A stretch of 64,000 bases of DNA from Bradyrhizobium zhengyangense (GTDB taxonomy: Bacteria; Pseudomonadota; Alphaproteobacteria; Rhizobiales; Xanthobacteraceae): positions 62,001 through 126,000 of the forward strand of contig NZ_JAKLUA010000018.1 of NCBI RefSeq assembly GCF_022012435.1, given 5' to 3'. The translations under genes were made by a program, and so were the position numbers. Below are positions 7,738 through 15,819 of this stretch, piece after piece. The notes under the pieces are model-generated. The model ran no database searches. It was not told where the DNA came from and saw only the letters and a program-made list of their open reading frames with translations. Numbering within the stretch: position 1 is the first letter of the stretch; each line of letters starts with the position of its first letter.

Positions 7738-7832
7738 ATTGAATCCAGTACGATTGTGCGGCACATGGTGCCGGCAGAGATGTGCACACAAAATGGGCGA
7801 AGATTGTATAAAGTTTCGCCTGTGATTGGATA
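7738..7832. promoter_or_regulatory. Operator/promoter region between ABC operon and GntR gene
   Basis: The divergent intergenic region (7632-7896) holds a perfect inverted repeat CGGCAC-ATG-GTGCCG (7759-7773), the palindrome TGTGCACA (7781-7788) and a direct repeat GATTGTATA (7802) / GATTGGATA (7824) spaced by 22 bases, two helical turns. GATTGAATC at 7738 is similar. These are plausible sites for the adjacent GntR protein, but which is used cannot be told. Confidence 0.4.
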
Positions 7833-7896
7833 CAGCTCGTCGATTACCATCGAAGGCCGAACGCTGATCGCGCCCTCAAACCCACACTTCGAACTG

Positions 7897-8604
7897 ATGG
7901 CCGCCAAATCCCGCCCGAAACCCGATGCGCCCGACGTGAGCGATCGCGTCAGCCGGATCAGGGAGGGCGTGACCGCGGCGATCCTCGAGCATCGCCTGTT
8001 GCCGGGCACCAAGCTTGGCGAGGATGAGATCGGCGAGATCTATGGGGCGAGCCGCACGCTGGTCCGCACCGCGCTGCAACAGCTTGCGCATGAGGGCATC
8101 GTCAATATCGAGAAGAACCGCGGCGCTTTTGTTGCGCGCCCGACGCCCGCGGATGCCCGCGAGGTGTTCGAGGCGCGCCGCCTGGTCGAGCCCACTATCG
8201 TCGATCACGCCGTTGATGCCGTTTCGCCCGCGTGGATCGAGCGCCTTCAGCAACACCTCACTGAGGAGCGGGAAGCCGAGCTGCGCGGCGACGCGCGCGC
8301 CTCGGTCCGGCTCTCCGGCGACTTTCATCGGCTCATCGCCGAGATGAGCGGCCACAGCATCTATCTCGGCTTCCTCAAGGAGCTGATCGCGCGCTCCTCG
8401 CTGATCATCCTGCTCTATCGCCGCCACGACACGCCCGCCTGCGGCACTGATCATCATGCCGAGATCGTCACCGCGATCCGCAAGCGCGACAAGCAGGCGG
8501 CGCGCACGCAGATGCTGTCGCATCTGAATGAGATCGAAGCCGAGCTGTTCCTCAAGGATCCCGCCGCGGACGAGTTGCGGCTTGCCGACGTGCTCGGCGC
8601 GTAA
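7897..8604 (+). CDS. GntR-family regulator, FadR subfamily (235 aa)
   Basis: The N-terminal winged helix (VSRIREGVTAAILEHRLLPG, then DEIGEIYGASRTLVRTAL and a wing ending NRGAFVARP) is followed by an all-helical FCD ligand domain (about residues 90-225) with the metal-binding His residues in DFHRLIAEMSGH and DHHAEI. FCD proteins usually bind carboxylates or amino-acid-like compounds. The ATG at 7897 gives the usual family length; the longer frame back to 7756 would place a start in the operator region. It is divergent from the ABC-racemase operon, which it probably controls. Confidence 0.85.
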   Translation: MAAKSRPKPDAPDVSDRVSRIREGVTAAILEHRLLPGTKLGEDEIGEIYGASRTLVRTALQQLAHEGIVNIEKNRGAFVARPTPADAREVFEARRLVEPTIVDHAVDAVSPAWIERLQQHLTEEREAELRGDARASVRLSGDFHRLIAEMSGHSIYLGFLKELIARSSLIILLYRRHDTPACGTDHHAEIVTAIRKRDKQAARTQMLSHLNEIEAELFLKDPAADELRLADVLGA

Positions 8605-8956
8605 GCGGGCCGCATCGCTCGGCTATGGCCGCGAAGATCCTTCGTTGCGCCTGACTGTGATGGTTGCAATCTTTCGTTGATTTGTCGGTTGCTCCTATTG
8701 CTCGACTTTTGAATAGAGTTCGATGCAAGCGAGGCAGCCTCGCTTACTTATGTGCCGCAACTTCCCGATAAATGTTTCTGGAAATGCATCTCCGTTGGAC
8801 TCGAATGGCTGTAATGCAGAATCGCCCTATAGTTGCAAATTGACTCTGCCTGATGGCAGGCATCAACTCTCGCTCTCCCATGACATCGGCTGGCTGACTT
8901 TTGCCTGGCGACCTGTCGCAGTGGCCGCATAGCGGCACCCCAGCGGGGAGTTGAAC
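8605..8956. other. Gap between GntR and amidohydrolase genes
   Basis: 352 bases without a convincing gene. One 69-codon plus-strand frame (8723-8932) has no ribosome site or recognisable feature. The stretch is less GC-rich than its surroundings and contains the palindrome at 8727-8745; it probably holds the promoter of the amidohydrolase gene. Confidence 0.5.
8727..8745. promoter_or_regulatory. Perfect 19-base palindrome
   Basis: AAGCGAGGC-A-GCCTCGCTT: two 9-base arms around one base. The single-base centre fits a dimeric regulator site better than an RNA hairpin. It lies 211 bases before the amidohydrolase start. Confidence 0.35.
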
Positions 8957-10297
8957 ATGTCGGGATTGCGTAGGCGGATCGGCCTCACGGCGGTGCTCGC
9001 GACGATCGTCTGCAGCGCATCGCCTGCACCGGCTCAGCAGGACGGCGCCGTCCTGTTCCGCAACGTCAAGATCTTTGATGGCAAGAACGCAGCGCTCTCG
9101 GCGCCATCCAATGTCCTCGTCAGGGACGGCAAGATCGAGAAGATCTCGATCGCGGATATCGCGGCCACTGGCCAGGTCATCGACGGCGGCGGCCGGGTGC
9201 TGATGCCTGGACTCATCGATGCGCATTGGCACGCGATGCTGGTACGCCCGACGCCGATGGCGGCGCTTGCAGGCGATATCGGCTACAACAATCTTGTTGC
9301 TGCAAGCGAGGCGACTGCAACGCTGATGCGCGGCTTCACCACGATACGCGACATGGGTGGACCGACCTTCGGCCTCAAGCAGGCGATCGACGAGGATCTC
9401 GTCGCCGGCCCGCGCATCTATCCGTCTGGCGCCATCATCACCATCACCGGCGGCCACGGTGACTTCCGCCAGCTCTCCGACCTGCCGCGAACCATCGGCG
9501 GAATGCTCAGCCGCATGGAGCGGATCGGCGGCAGCATGGTCGCCGACAGTCCCGACGAGGTGCGCGTGCGCGCACGTGAGCAGCTGATGCAGGGCGCCTC
9601 CCAGGTCAAGCTGACTGCGGGCGGTGGCGTGGCTTCGCCGTTCAGTCCATTGGACGTCTCGACCTTCACCGAGCCCGAGCTGCGCGCCGCCGTCGAGGCC
9701 GCCGAGAACTGGGGCACTTATGTTGCCACGCACGCCTATACGCCGGTTGCGATCCAACGCTCGATTGCAGCCGGCGTGAAGTGCATCGAGCACGCCCATC
9801 TCATGGACGAAGCGAGCGCGAAGCTGATGGCCGAGAAGGGAATCTGGCTCAGCACCCAGCCGTTCCTGGACATGTCCATGGGTGCCGGGCTTGGGCCGGC
9901 GGAGCAGGACAAGCTGCGGCAGGTTGTCGCCGGCACGGACCGTGTCTATGAGCTGGCCAGGAAATACCACCTCAAGACCGCGTTTGGCACCGACGTCCTG
10001 TTCTCGCAGGCGCTAGCGGAGAAGCAGGGCTCGATGCTGGCGGCACTGACACGCTGGTACACGCCGGCCGAAGCGCTGGCCATGGCAACGTCGACCAATG
10101 CGGAACTGCTGAGTTTGTCCGGCCCGCGCAATCCATATCCGGGCAAGCTCGGCGTGGTGGAGGAAGGCGCCTTCGCCGATCTTCTGCTGGTCGACGGTAA
10201 TCCGCTCGACAACATCAACTTGGTCGAGGACCCCGCGAAGAACTTCGTGGTGATCATGAAGAACGGCAAGATCTACAAGAATGTTCTGCCACGCTGA
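8957..10297 (+). CDS. Secreted metal-dependent amidohydrolase (446 aa)
   Basis: A signal peptide (residues 1-26, ending APA-Q) is followed by an amidohydrolase of the imidazolonepropionase / Xaa-Pro dipeptidase group. Visible metal ligands are HWH in GLIDAHWHAML (about 90), Lys in QVKLTAGGG (about 220), His in THAYTP and IEHAHLMDE, and Asp in FGTDVLF (about 345). Such enzymes hydrolyse C-N bonds in peptides, prolidase-type dipeptides or cyclic amides; export points to the periplasm. GGGGAG six bases before the ATG at 8957 sets the start. It stands alone; the upstream ABC-racemase operon handles chemically similar compounds, but no direct link is visible. Confidence 0.85.
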   Translation: MSGLRRRIGLTAVLATIVCSASPAPAQQDGAVLFRNVKIFDGKNAALSAPSNVLVRDGKIEKISIADIAATGQVIDGGGRVLMPGLIDAHWHAMLVRPTPMAALAGDIGYNNLVAASEATATLMRGFTTIRDMGGPTFGLKQAIDEDLVAGPRIYPSGAIITITGGHGDFRQLSDLPRTIGGMLSRMERIGGSMVADSPDEVRVRAREQLMQGASQVKLTAGGGVASPFSPLDVSTFTEPELRAAVEAAENWGTYVATHAYTPVAIQRSIAAGVKCIEHAHLMDEASAKLMAEKGIWLSTQPFLDMSMGAGLGPAEQDKLRQVVAGTDRVYELARKYHLKTAFGTDVLFSQALAEKQGSMLAALTRWYTPAEALAMATSTNAELLSLSGPRNPYPGKLGVVEEGAFADLLLVDGNPLDNINLVEDPAKNFVVIMKNGKIYKNVLPR

Positions 10298-10336
10298 GCA
10301 TCGCGCCTTGGGCGGCGTGGGATTGTGGGATTGTAA

Positions 10337-10364
10337 GGCCGAGAGGCGCGTGCGCCTCCCGGCC
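10337..10364. terminator. Hairpin between convergent genes
   Basis: GAGGCGC-GT-GCGCCTC (10343-10358) extended by GGCC arms. It lies between the convergent amidohydrolase and STN-like genes. No T tract follows on either strand, so it may block read-through or be Rho-assisted. Confidence 0.35.
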
Positions 10365-10374
10365 GGAGTCGCCG

Positions 10375-10788
10375 TCAACGCCAGCGGGCCGTCACTGTCT
10401 TTGCCGCAGCCGCAGGCTTCACTTTCGGCACGATTGCGACCTCGCCACCGCGGCCGAACACCAGGATCTCGGTGACGTCGCGATCCATCTTGATCACATA
10501 GTTATAGCCGTCGAGCAGTCGCGCCACGACCCGCGACAGTGTGCCGGAGTAGCTGCCGCTGACCTCGCTCATGAGCGGGACCGCGGACCGGACCTTCACT
10601 GCGAACAGCTTGTCGAAGCGGGCCAGAACGTCGGCAAGGCTGTCGCCACTTGTCTGCAACTGTAATGCCTGCAGATCACCGTCGACGCGAATGTCGGCTT
10701 TGGCCGGGGCAATCAGGCCGCAGGCAAGACTCATCGCGACCGCCAGAGCGGCATGGCGGTCGCGCGGGGCGGAAGGACGATCAGCCAC
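10375..10788 (-). CDS. Secreted STN-like domain protein (137 aa)
   Basis: A long signal region (residues 1-31, ending AKA-D) precedes a domain with the pattern LADVLARFDKLFAVKV, followed by GSYSGTLSRVVARLLDGY and a final YVIKMD strand. This matches the secretin/TonB short N-terminal (STN) fold, in which a small beta-alpha domain packs against partners in the periplasm. Here it stands alone, without a secretin or TonB receptor. The GTG start is just two bases after the stop of the neighbouring secreted-protein gene, so the two are probably co-translated and may work together. Confidence 0.65.
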   Translation of the reverse strand: MADRPSAPRDRHAALAVAMSLACGLIAPAKADIRVDGDLQALQLQTSGDSLADVLARFDKLFAVKVRSAVPLMSEVSGSYSGTLSRVVARLLDGYNYVIKMDRDVTEILVFGRGGEVAIVPKVKPAAAAKTVTARWR

Positions 10789-10790
10789 GG

Positions 10791-11530
10791 CTAATGATTG
10801 CCGTTGCCTTGATCGTCATCGTCATCGCTGTGCCTGAGCTTGATGTAGATTCGCGAGCGATGGCAGATCCGCGGCTCGACATCGCCATTAGAGTAGGTAT
10901 GCGTTTCCACGGCTGTCGTCACATGCGCCGCGGTCAGCGTCTTGCCGTCCTCGGAGATTATGCCCGTCGTCGGCGGGATCGCGTCGACCGTCGAGGTCTG
11001 GCCAGTCCGCGGGCCGGTCAGGTGCGTCTCGGTGTAGCTGCCCGGCACCATGGTGCTGGTCCAGGTCCCGTCCTCGTTGACGGTGTAGGTAAAAGAGAAG
11101 CTGAAATCGGCGGAGCCGGCGGCCGGCGGGAAATGCGGAAAGCCGCCGGGGCCGGGGGTGGGACGAATGGTGATGCCGACCACGGTGCCTTTCACGGTGC
11201 CGGTGCCATTGCCGTTGAACTTGCGGATGCCTTCCACTGCGAATGAGTTGGCATAGGCGTCTGTCGAGGATCCCGGCACGGCGTCATTCGGGCGCAGATT
11301 GGTCTGGAATCCCGAGTTCGGCAGTGCAACGCCCGGCGTTGGGTTGGGAAGCCCCGGGCCGTTCGGATCGCCGACATGACCCGGCGCGACCAGGCATTCG
11401 GCCGATCCCGTGAAGCCGTAGGATCCTTCAGCCTGGGACCATCGAAATCGGCTGAGGCCGGGCCGACGCCGGCGAGCAAACCAAGAACGACAAGGCTGCC
11501 GGCCAAATCAATGCGTGAATTGAATTGCAT
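10791..11530 (-). pseudogene. Secreted protein gene split by a one-base frameshift
   Basis: The first 29 codons from the ATG at 11530 encode a signal peptide (MQFNSRIDLAGSLVVLGL, cut at ASA-D). From there the sensible protein continues in the -1 frame: FRWSQAEGSYGFTGSAECLV, then LPNSGFQTNLRPNDAVPG and a beta-rich body with GNGTGTVKGTV and an Asp-rich end. Adding one base to the three-A run at 11445-11447 (plus strand) joins both parts as SADFRWSQ in one 246-residue frame. As written, only a GTG-started 162-residue part could be made, without a signal. No slippery heptamer is present, so programmed shifting is unlikely. The body resembles secreted beta-sandwich paralogues of rhizobia; function unknown. 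Confidence 0.65.
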
Positions 11531-11834
11531 GGAGTCCTCCTCAATGAATTTTCTGAGTGCCTGAACGGAAAAACGCCTGGTGATATCGGTGCTCACGACG
11601 TCGCGGACGCGGTGCCTCTGACGATCGTGCCGGATGTTGCAGCGCTTCCAAATCCAGCCTCCCGCGCTGTCGCACATCGAGATTCGAAACAGTGCGGTAG
11701 CCGCCGTCACGGGAGCGCAAAAAAAACGTGAAACCCGGCAGGAAGGTGTGACCTATCCCACTTGCCCTCGCCGGTGGCGCTCGTAGGATCGCGTGAAAAG
11801 AGCGGATCAACCGTCGCTAGGGGGAGGAGCCGGT
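11531..11834. other. Divergent intergenic region
   Basis: 304 bases between the broken secreted-protein gene (minus) and the BTAD regulator (plus). It should contain both promoters. A run of eight A occurs at 11709-11716; I see no clear promoter box or hairpin. Confidence 0.4.
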
Positions 11835-14057
11835 GTGGGTCCGCAACTGACATCGCGCAGCACCATGCGATTGCGGCTGCTTGGCCGCTTGGTCGTGACG
11901 ACCATTCATGACCAGTCCTCGGCAATCGCCCTGCCGACGCGCAAGTCCGGCGTCCTGCTTGCTTATCTTGCCATGAGCCGTGACTACGCGGCGCAGCGCG
12001 AAGAGCTCGCGACGCTGTTGTGGGGGGACTGTTCGGACCAGCAGGCCCGACAAAGCCTGCGGCAGGCGCTGGCGATGCTGCGCAAGCATCTTGGTCCATC
12101 GCTCGTTATCGCCGACGCGGGAGTGGTACGGCTCGACGGCGAGCTATGGTCGATCGACGCGCGCGAATTCGAGCAGCTGTCGCGATCGACCAAGGCCGCG
12201 GAGCTTGCGCTTGCCGCGCGTCTGTTCACCGGCGACTTTCTCGCCGGTCATCACATTGATGAGGAGGGCATCGAGGAGTGGGTGGCCGGTCAGCGAACGC
12301 GGCTCCAGCTTGCAGCGGCGCATCTCTGCGCGACATTTGTCGAGCGCCCTGATCTCGTCACGGATCCCAACGATGCGATCGCAGCGGTCGAGCAACTCAT
12401 CGCGCTCGATCCGCTGCGCGAGGATGTCCAGCGGCTCGCGATCGCACTTTATGCGCGCTATCACGGCCGTCATGAGGCGCTGACCCGCGCCGCCGGATTT
12501 GCCGATGTGTTGCAGCGCGAGCTCGGCGTCGGCCCCGAGAAGGCGACGCGCGAGATGCTCGACGGCTTGCGCTCCAGCGCTGTCGAAGCCGATCGCGCGG
12601 TTGCGGTCGATTGCGCAGCTGCACCAGCTATCCCGGATGCGCCGCGCTTGTCGCCGGCGGCGGTTGCGCCAAGACACAAAAAGAGCGCGCTGCGCCAAAT
12701 GGTGGGAAGGGTCCTGGCAGGATCCGGTCTGGTGCTGGTCCTGACTTTGGGCGCGCTGTTCGAGCTGCGCGCGCGGCAGCATACTGATGTCGCGGAACTT
12801 GCCGCGGGGGCGTCCCCCGAGGCCGGCGATTTCTGGCGTTCGCCGTCCTCAGGCGGCGAGGTGACACTCCCGAACGGCCTCGTGCCGATCCTGGTGCTGC
12901 CCTTCACGACGCTCGGCGCCGCGGACGACCATCTCCAGCTCACCGCCGACATGCTGACCGATGATCTCACCAACACGCTGTCCCGCCTGCCGTCGTTCCG
13001 CGTGATCTCGCAGCAAACGGCACGCAGCTTCGCCGGTCAGCCGATCGATGTCGGCAGGCTCGGCCACGAGTTGAAGGTACGTTACGTGCTCGAAGGCAGC
13101 GTCCGGCGGCAGGAGGAGGGGCTGCGCGTCAATGTCGAGCTGGTCGATCCTTCGAGCCGGCTGTCGATCTGGAGCAGCCGGATCGAACGCGATGGCGCCG
13201 ACCGGCAGGGCTTGCGGGACGAGATCGTCGCGCGGCTCGCCCGCGAGCTCCAGTTCGAGATGCTGCCGATCGAGAGCTCGCGCCTGTCGCAGAGCTCGGA
13301 CGCCGCCGCGCTCGCCTATCGCGGCTGGGCTGCGCTGTCGGAGGTGCGTCTTGACGGCTATCGCCAGGCGCTGGCGCTGTTTGAGGGCGCGCTGGAGAAG
13401 GAGCCGCAGAATCTGCGCGCCCTCACGGGCATCGGCGCCTATCACGCCCGGATGGGGGCGCAGGTGCTGGATACCGAGTCGAGGGCGCATCGCAAGGCGG
13501 CGATCGAGATCCTGCGCAAGGTGCTGGAACGCGATCCCGACTCCAGCAACGCGCATTTCTATCTCGCGCTCGCGCTCAACACGTTGCCGACGCTGCCGGA
13601 GGCAATGGAGCATCTGGAGCGCGCGATAAGGATCGATCCCAGCGATGCCAGCGCGCATGCGCAGATCGGCAACGGGCTGATCCGTTCGGGCCGCCCCGCG
13701 GAGGGGCTCGCGCATGTGCGTTACGCGATCCGGCTTAGCCCGCGCGATCCGATCATGCCGATCTGGCTGGAGTTTGCCGGTAATGGCGAGCTTGAATTGA
13801 AGAGATATCCGGAGGCCATCGCGCTGTTCAAACGTTCGGTCGCGCTCAATCCGCGCTATCCCCGCGGCTGGGCCGGACTGACCGCGGCCTATGCGCTGAC
13901 AGGGGATGTGGAGGAGTCCCACCGGATGGCGGAGCGGCTCAGGATGTTCGCGCCAACGCTGGACAACAATGGCCTCGCCTCGCAATTCGGTCGTCATCCC
14001 GGTTCGGCCTTGCGTGCCGGCTTGCAACTCGCTCTTGCCGCTCCGGCAGACCGCTAG
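11835..14057 (+). CDS. Membrane-anchored BTAD/TolB-like/TPR regulator (740 aa)
   Basis: Domains in order: an OmpR-like winged-helix DNA-binding region (about 10-100), a bacterial transcriptional activation domain (BTAD, about 105-245, with LAARLFTGDFL and LDPLREDVQRLAI), one membrane segment (about 290-310), a periplasmic FlgO/TolB-like domain (ILVLPFTTLG to RVISQQTARSF and YVLEGSVRR, about 345-460), and TPR repeats to the end (about 490-720). So a cytoplasmic SARP-type DNA binder is tied to an external sensor, like CadC or ToxR. GGGGAGGAG five bases before the GTG at 11835 decides the start; GTG at 11793 and ATG at 11865 lack such a site. Targets are unknown; the adjacent secreted proteins are candidates. 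Confidence 0.8.
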   Translation: MGPQLTSRSTMRLRLLGRLVVTTIHDQSSAIALPTRKSGVLLAYLAMSRDYAAQREELATLLWGDCSDQQARQSLRQALAMLRKHLGPSLVIADAGVVRLDGELWSIDAREFEQLSRSTKAAELALAARLFTGDFLAGHHIDEEGIEEWVAGQRTRLQLAAAHLCATFVERPDLVTDPNDAIAAVEQLIALDPLREDVQRLAIALYARYHGRHEALTRAAGFADVLQRELGVGPEKATREMLDGLRSSAVEADRAVAVDCAAAPAIPDAPRLSPAAVAPRHKKSALRQMVGRVLAGSGLVLVLTLGALFELRARQHTDVAELAAGASPEAGDFWRSPSSGGEVTLPNGLVPILVLPFTTLGAADDHLQLTADMLTDDLTNTLSRLPSFRVISQQTARSFAGQPIDVGRLGHELKVRYVLEGSVRRQEEGLRVNVELVDPSSRLSIWSSRIERDGADRQGLRDEIVARLARELQFEMLPIESSRLSQSSDAAALAYRGWAALSEVRLDGYRQALALFEGALEKEPQNLRALTGIGAYHARMGAQVLDTESRAHRKAAIEILRKVLERDPDSSNAHFYLALALNTLPTLPEAMEHLERAIRIDPSDASAHAQIGNGLIRSGRPAEGLAHVRYAIRLSPRDPIMPIWLEFAGNGELELKRYPEAIALFKRSVALNPRYPRGWAGLTAAYALTGDVEESHRMAERLRMFAPTLDNNGLASQFGRHPGSALRAGLQLALAAPADR

Positions 14058-14077
14058 AGCTTGGAACACAAGCCCCA

Positions 14078-14114
14078 AAAAGTTGCGGCCAGCCATTGGG
14101 GGATGGCTGGCCGC
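14078..14114 (-). terminator. Intrinsic terminator of the cysteine-protease gene
   Basis: Perfect 12-bp stem (14085-14096 with 14103-14114) around six bases, followed on the minus strand by AAC and TTTTT. It lies 80 bases after the stop of the minus gene ending at 14194. Confidence 0.65.
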
Positions 14115-14128
14115 GCGCGAACCGGTCT

Positions 14129-14149
14129 GGGACGGGGAGGGGTGGGGAT
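14129..14149 (+). other. G-quadruplex-type G tract
   Basis: GGG, GGGG, GGGG and GGGG separated by one or two bases (14129-14147), a textbook quadruplex pattern. Seventeen bases of it (14133-14149) recur exactly at 24198-24214 inside the candidate sRNA. Confidence 0.45.
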
Positions 14150-14193
14150 GTGACCGGGTCGCGTAACTCGTTTGTTTGTCTCTACTGATCGAA

Positions 14194-14820
14194 CTACTGG
14201 TCTCTCGCGCTGGCGGTCGAGACCGCCGGCTTGGTATCGCCAAGCGAGACCCAGACGTTGGCATCGCTCTGCGACTGGCGCTTGACAAAGCGGTAGCCGG
14301 TCTCCGTCCAGGCGACGACGTTCTCGTTCTGATTGTCGAGAACGAACTCGCCCTTGTCGGTTTTCACCGTCAGCACCGCGTGTCCTTCGCCCTTCTTGTC
14401 GCGCACGACCGTGATGAGCAGGGCCTCGCGCGGCCAACCGGCGTCCATCAGCATCTTGCGCTTCAGCAGCACGTAATCTTCACAGTCGCCGTAGCCGTCG
14501 GTCGGCAGCGACCATTTCTCGACGACGCCCCAGTGCTCCTGGTCGGTCAAAGGCTTGATCGTCTCGTTGACCCAGCGATTGACCTTGGTCAGGTCGCGCC
14601 ACGCGGCCTGCGACATCACGATGTCGCGCGGCTGCGTCGCTCCGCCCTGACACTGAGCGGCGTTCTCTGCACAAAACTCGACCCAGCCGATCGGCGCACG
14701 CGTCGTGTCGCCGAGGCTCGCGTAGAGCAGACGGCTTTCGCCGGCCTGCACCGCCGAGCTCATTCCGAACAGCATGGCGGCGAGCGCCAGTGCCTTTCCC
14801 TGTCCCCTGAAGTCCAACAT
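14194..14820 (-). CDS. Bacterial transglutaminase-like cysteine proteinase (208 aa)
   Basis: A signal peptide (about residues 1-26, ending VQA-G) is followed by the BTLCP fold. The catalytic triad is visible: Cys in DGYGDCEDYVLLK (about 120), His in GEGHAVLTV (about 152) and Asp in FVLDNQNE (about 165). Members of this family (LapG is the best known) are periplasmic proteases; LapG cuts a surface adhesin under control of the c-di-GMP receptor LapD. No LapD or adhesin gene is nearby, so that link is only a family analogy. The start at 14820 follows a GGGGG-rich site; a longer start at 14850 adds ten unlikely residues. Confidence 0.85.
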   Translation of the reverse strand: MLDFRGQGKALALAAMLFGMSSAVQAGESRLLYASLGDTTRAPIGWVEFCAENAAQCQGGATQPRDIVMSQAAWRDLTKVNRWVNETIKPLTDQEHWGVVEKWSLPTDGYGDCEDYVLLKRKMLMDAGWPREALLITVVRDKKGEGHAVLTVKTDKGEFVLDNQNENVVAWTETGYRFVKRQSQSDANVWVSLGDTKPAVSTASARDQ

Positions 14821-15150
14821 TGCGGCCCCCGTTTCTTGTTGGGACCACATTTCGCACGGAGCTTTTGAGTTGCCGCTAAGTCGACCAAGTCAAGTCGAGA
14901 CGAATGCAAGTAAAACTGGCGGCGAATTCGATCTATACTTGAATAGAATTCGACTAAAATTCGAAAATACTGCAATTGATTCAAATTTTAGGGATTAACG
15001 CGGAAACGCTGGCGGAACCGCTGGTTGGGGGCATGAACAGGCCGCGCGTTAACCCGCCCGCGGCCGCTGCAAGACGCGAGAAAGGCGGCGTCTGCATCGC
15101 AGAGGCCGCCTTCAGAGCTGGTAAAACAGGGGTTTTGGCGCTGTCGCGCT
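14821..15150. promoter_or_regulatory. AT-rich promoter region with AATTCGA repeats
   Basis: 330 bases without a gene, between the PilZ gene end and the cysteine-protease start. 14900-15000 is strikingly AT-rich. AATTCGA occurs at 14925, 14947 and 14958, spaced 22 and 11 bases, so all three face the same side of the helix. They lie 105-145 bases before the minus-strand start at 14820 and look like a regulator-binding array. Confidence 0.4.
15082..15112 (-). terminator. Hairpin after the PilZ gene
   Basis: AAGGCGGC (15082-15089) pairs with GCCGCCTT (15105-15112) and, after one G-G mismatch, TCTGC pairs with GCAGA. It lies 39 bases past the PilZ stop on the minus strand, with only a short T run after it. 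Confidence 0.4.
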
Positions 15151-15762
15151 TTACCGCGCGGTAACGCTCTCTTCGAGAGTCTCGATCGGCTGCGCGTGCA
15201 TGAACTCGAGCGCGAAGCCGTCCTCGAGGTTTCGCACCACGCGGCCCTGGACCCGGCCGAGCAGAACGATCGATTTCAGCGGCGGGCGGTTCTCCGCAGC
15301 AATGGCGGCACCGGACAGCGACAGGTCGATGATGCGGCAAGTCATCTTGGTGCCGTCCTCGAGCGTCAGCACCGCGATCGGGTTGCGCGGCACAATACGG
15401 TCGTGGCGGCGGTCTTCCGGCAAATTGAGGATGTCGCGGTTGGCGAGCCAGGTCAGCTGGGCCGCGAGCTTGTCGCGCTTGCGCGGCGTCGCGCCCACCG
15501 TCATCGCGAAGCCGTTGTCGATGATCCTTGTGATCTTGCCCTCGACCCTGCCGATATGGTCGAGATAGGCGACCACGCGGTCGCCGACATTGCCGATGCC
15601 GGGCGCGAGCAGCGCAAGGCCCCCCGGCGACATGTTGATCACCTGGCAGGGGAATTCACGGCGATCCGGCAGCATGTAACGGCCGAGCAGGTGCACCTTC
15701 ACCCGCTGGAAACGCCGACGTTCCTCGGCGGCCGGAAGAAATTTTTTGTTCGCCAACGCCAT
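15151..15762 (-). CDS. Tandem PilZ-domain protein (203 aa)
   Basis: Two PilZ-like domains. The first (about 14-100) starts with ERRRFQRVKVHLLGRY and has NMSPGGLALL; the second (about 112-195) has the RHDRIVPRN motif and DLSLSGAAIAA. The RxxxR and D/NxSxxG elements are the c-di-GMP contacts of PilZ. In domain 1, RRRFQRV fits RxxxR and NMSPGG fits NxSxxG; in domain 2, RHDRIVPR and DLSLSG fit. So both may bind c-di-GMP. Such proteins act on motility, polysaccharide export or the cell surface. ATG at 15762 follows GGGGGTCGGG. A near-consensus CtrA box lies 60 bases upstream. Confidence 0.85.
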   Translation of the reverse strand: MALANKKFLPAAEERRRFQRVKVHLLGRYMLPDRREFPCQVINMSPGGLALLAPGIGNVGDRVVAYLDHIGRVEGKITRIIDNGFAMTVGATPRKRDKLAAQLTWLANRDILNLPEDRRHDRIVPRNPIAVLTLEDGTKMTCRIIDLSLSGAAIAAENRPPLKSIVLLGRVQGRVVRNLEDGFALEFMHAQPIETLEESVTAR

Positions 15763-15819
15763 TTTCACTACCCGACCCCCCGCCCGGGCGGAGTCCGACA
15801 CGACCCTAAGGTGCATAGG

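Noticed and set aside
8723..8932. Plus-strand 69-codon frame before the amidohydrolase
   Set aside because: No ribosome site, no signal or fold pattern, and it covers a palindrome-bearing regulatory stretch.
8744..9970. Minus-strand frame of 408 codons opposite the amidohydrolase
   Set aside because: No recognisable motif, no ribosome site, and the plus strand has a full set of amidohydrolase metal ligands.
11445..11447. Programmed -1 frameshift in the secreted-protein gene
   Set aside because: No slippery X-XXY-YYZ heptamer or downstream stem is present at the junction; a one-base loss explains it more simply.
12849..14288. Long minus-strand frame opposite the BTAD regulator
   Set aside because: It is rich in Arg, Gln and Pro like other antisense frames here, while the plus-strand gene has clear BTAD, TolB-like and TPR motifs.
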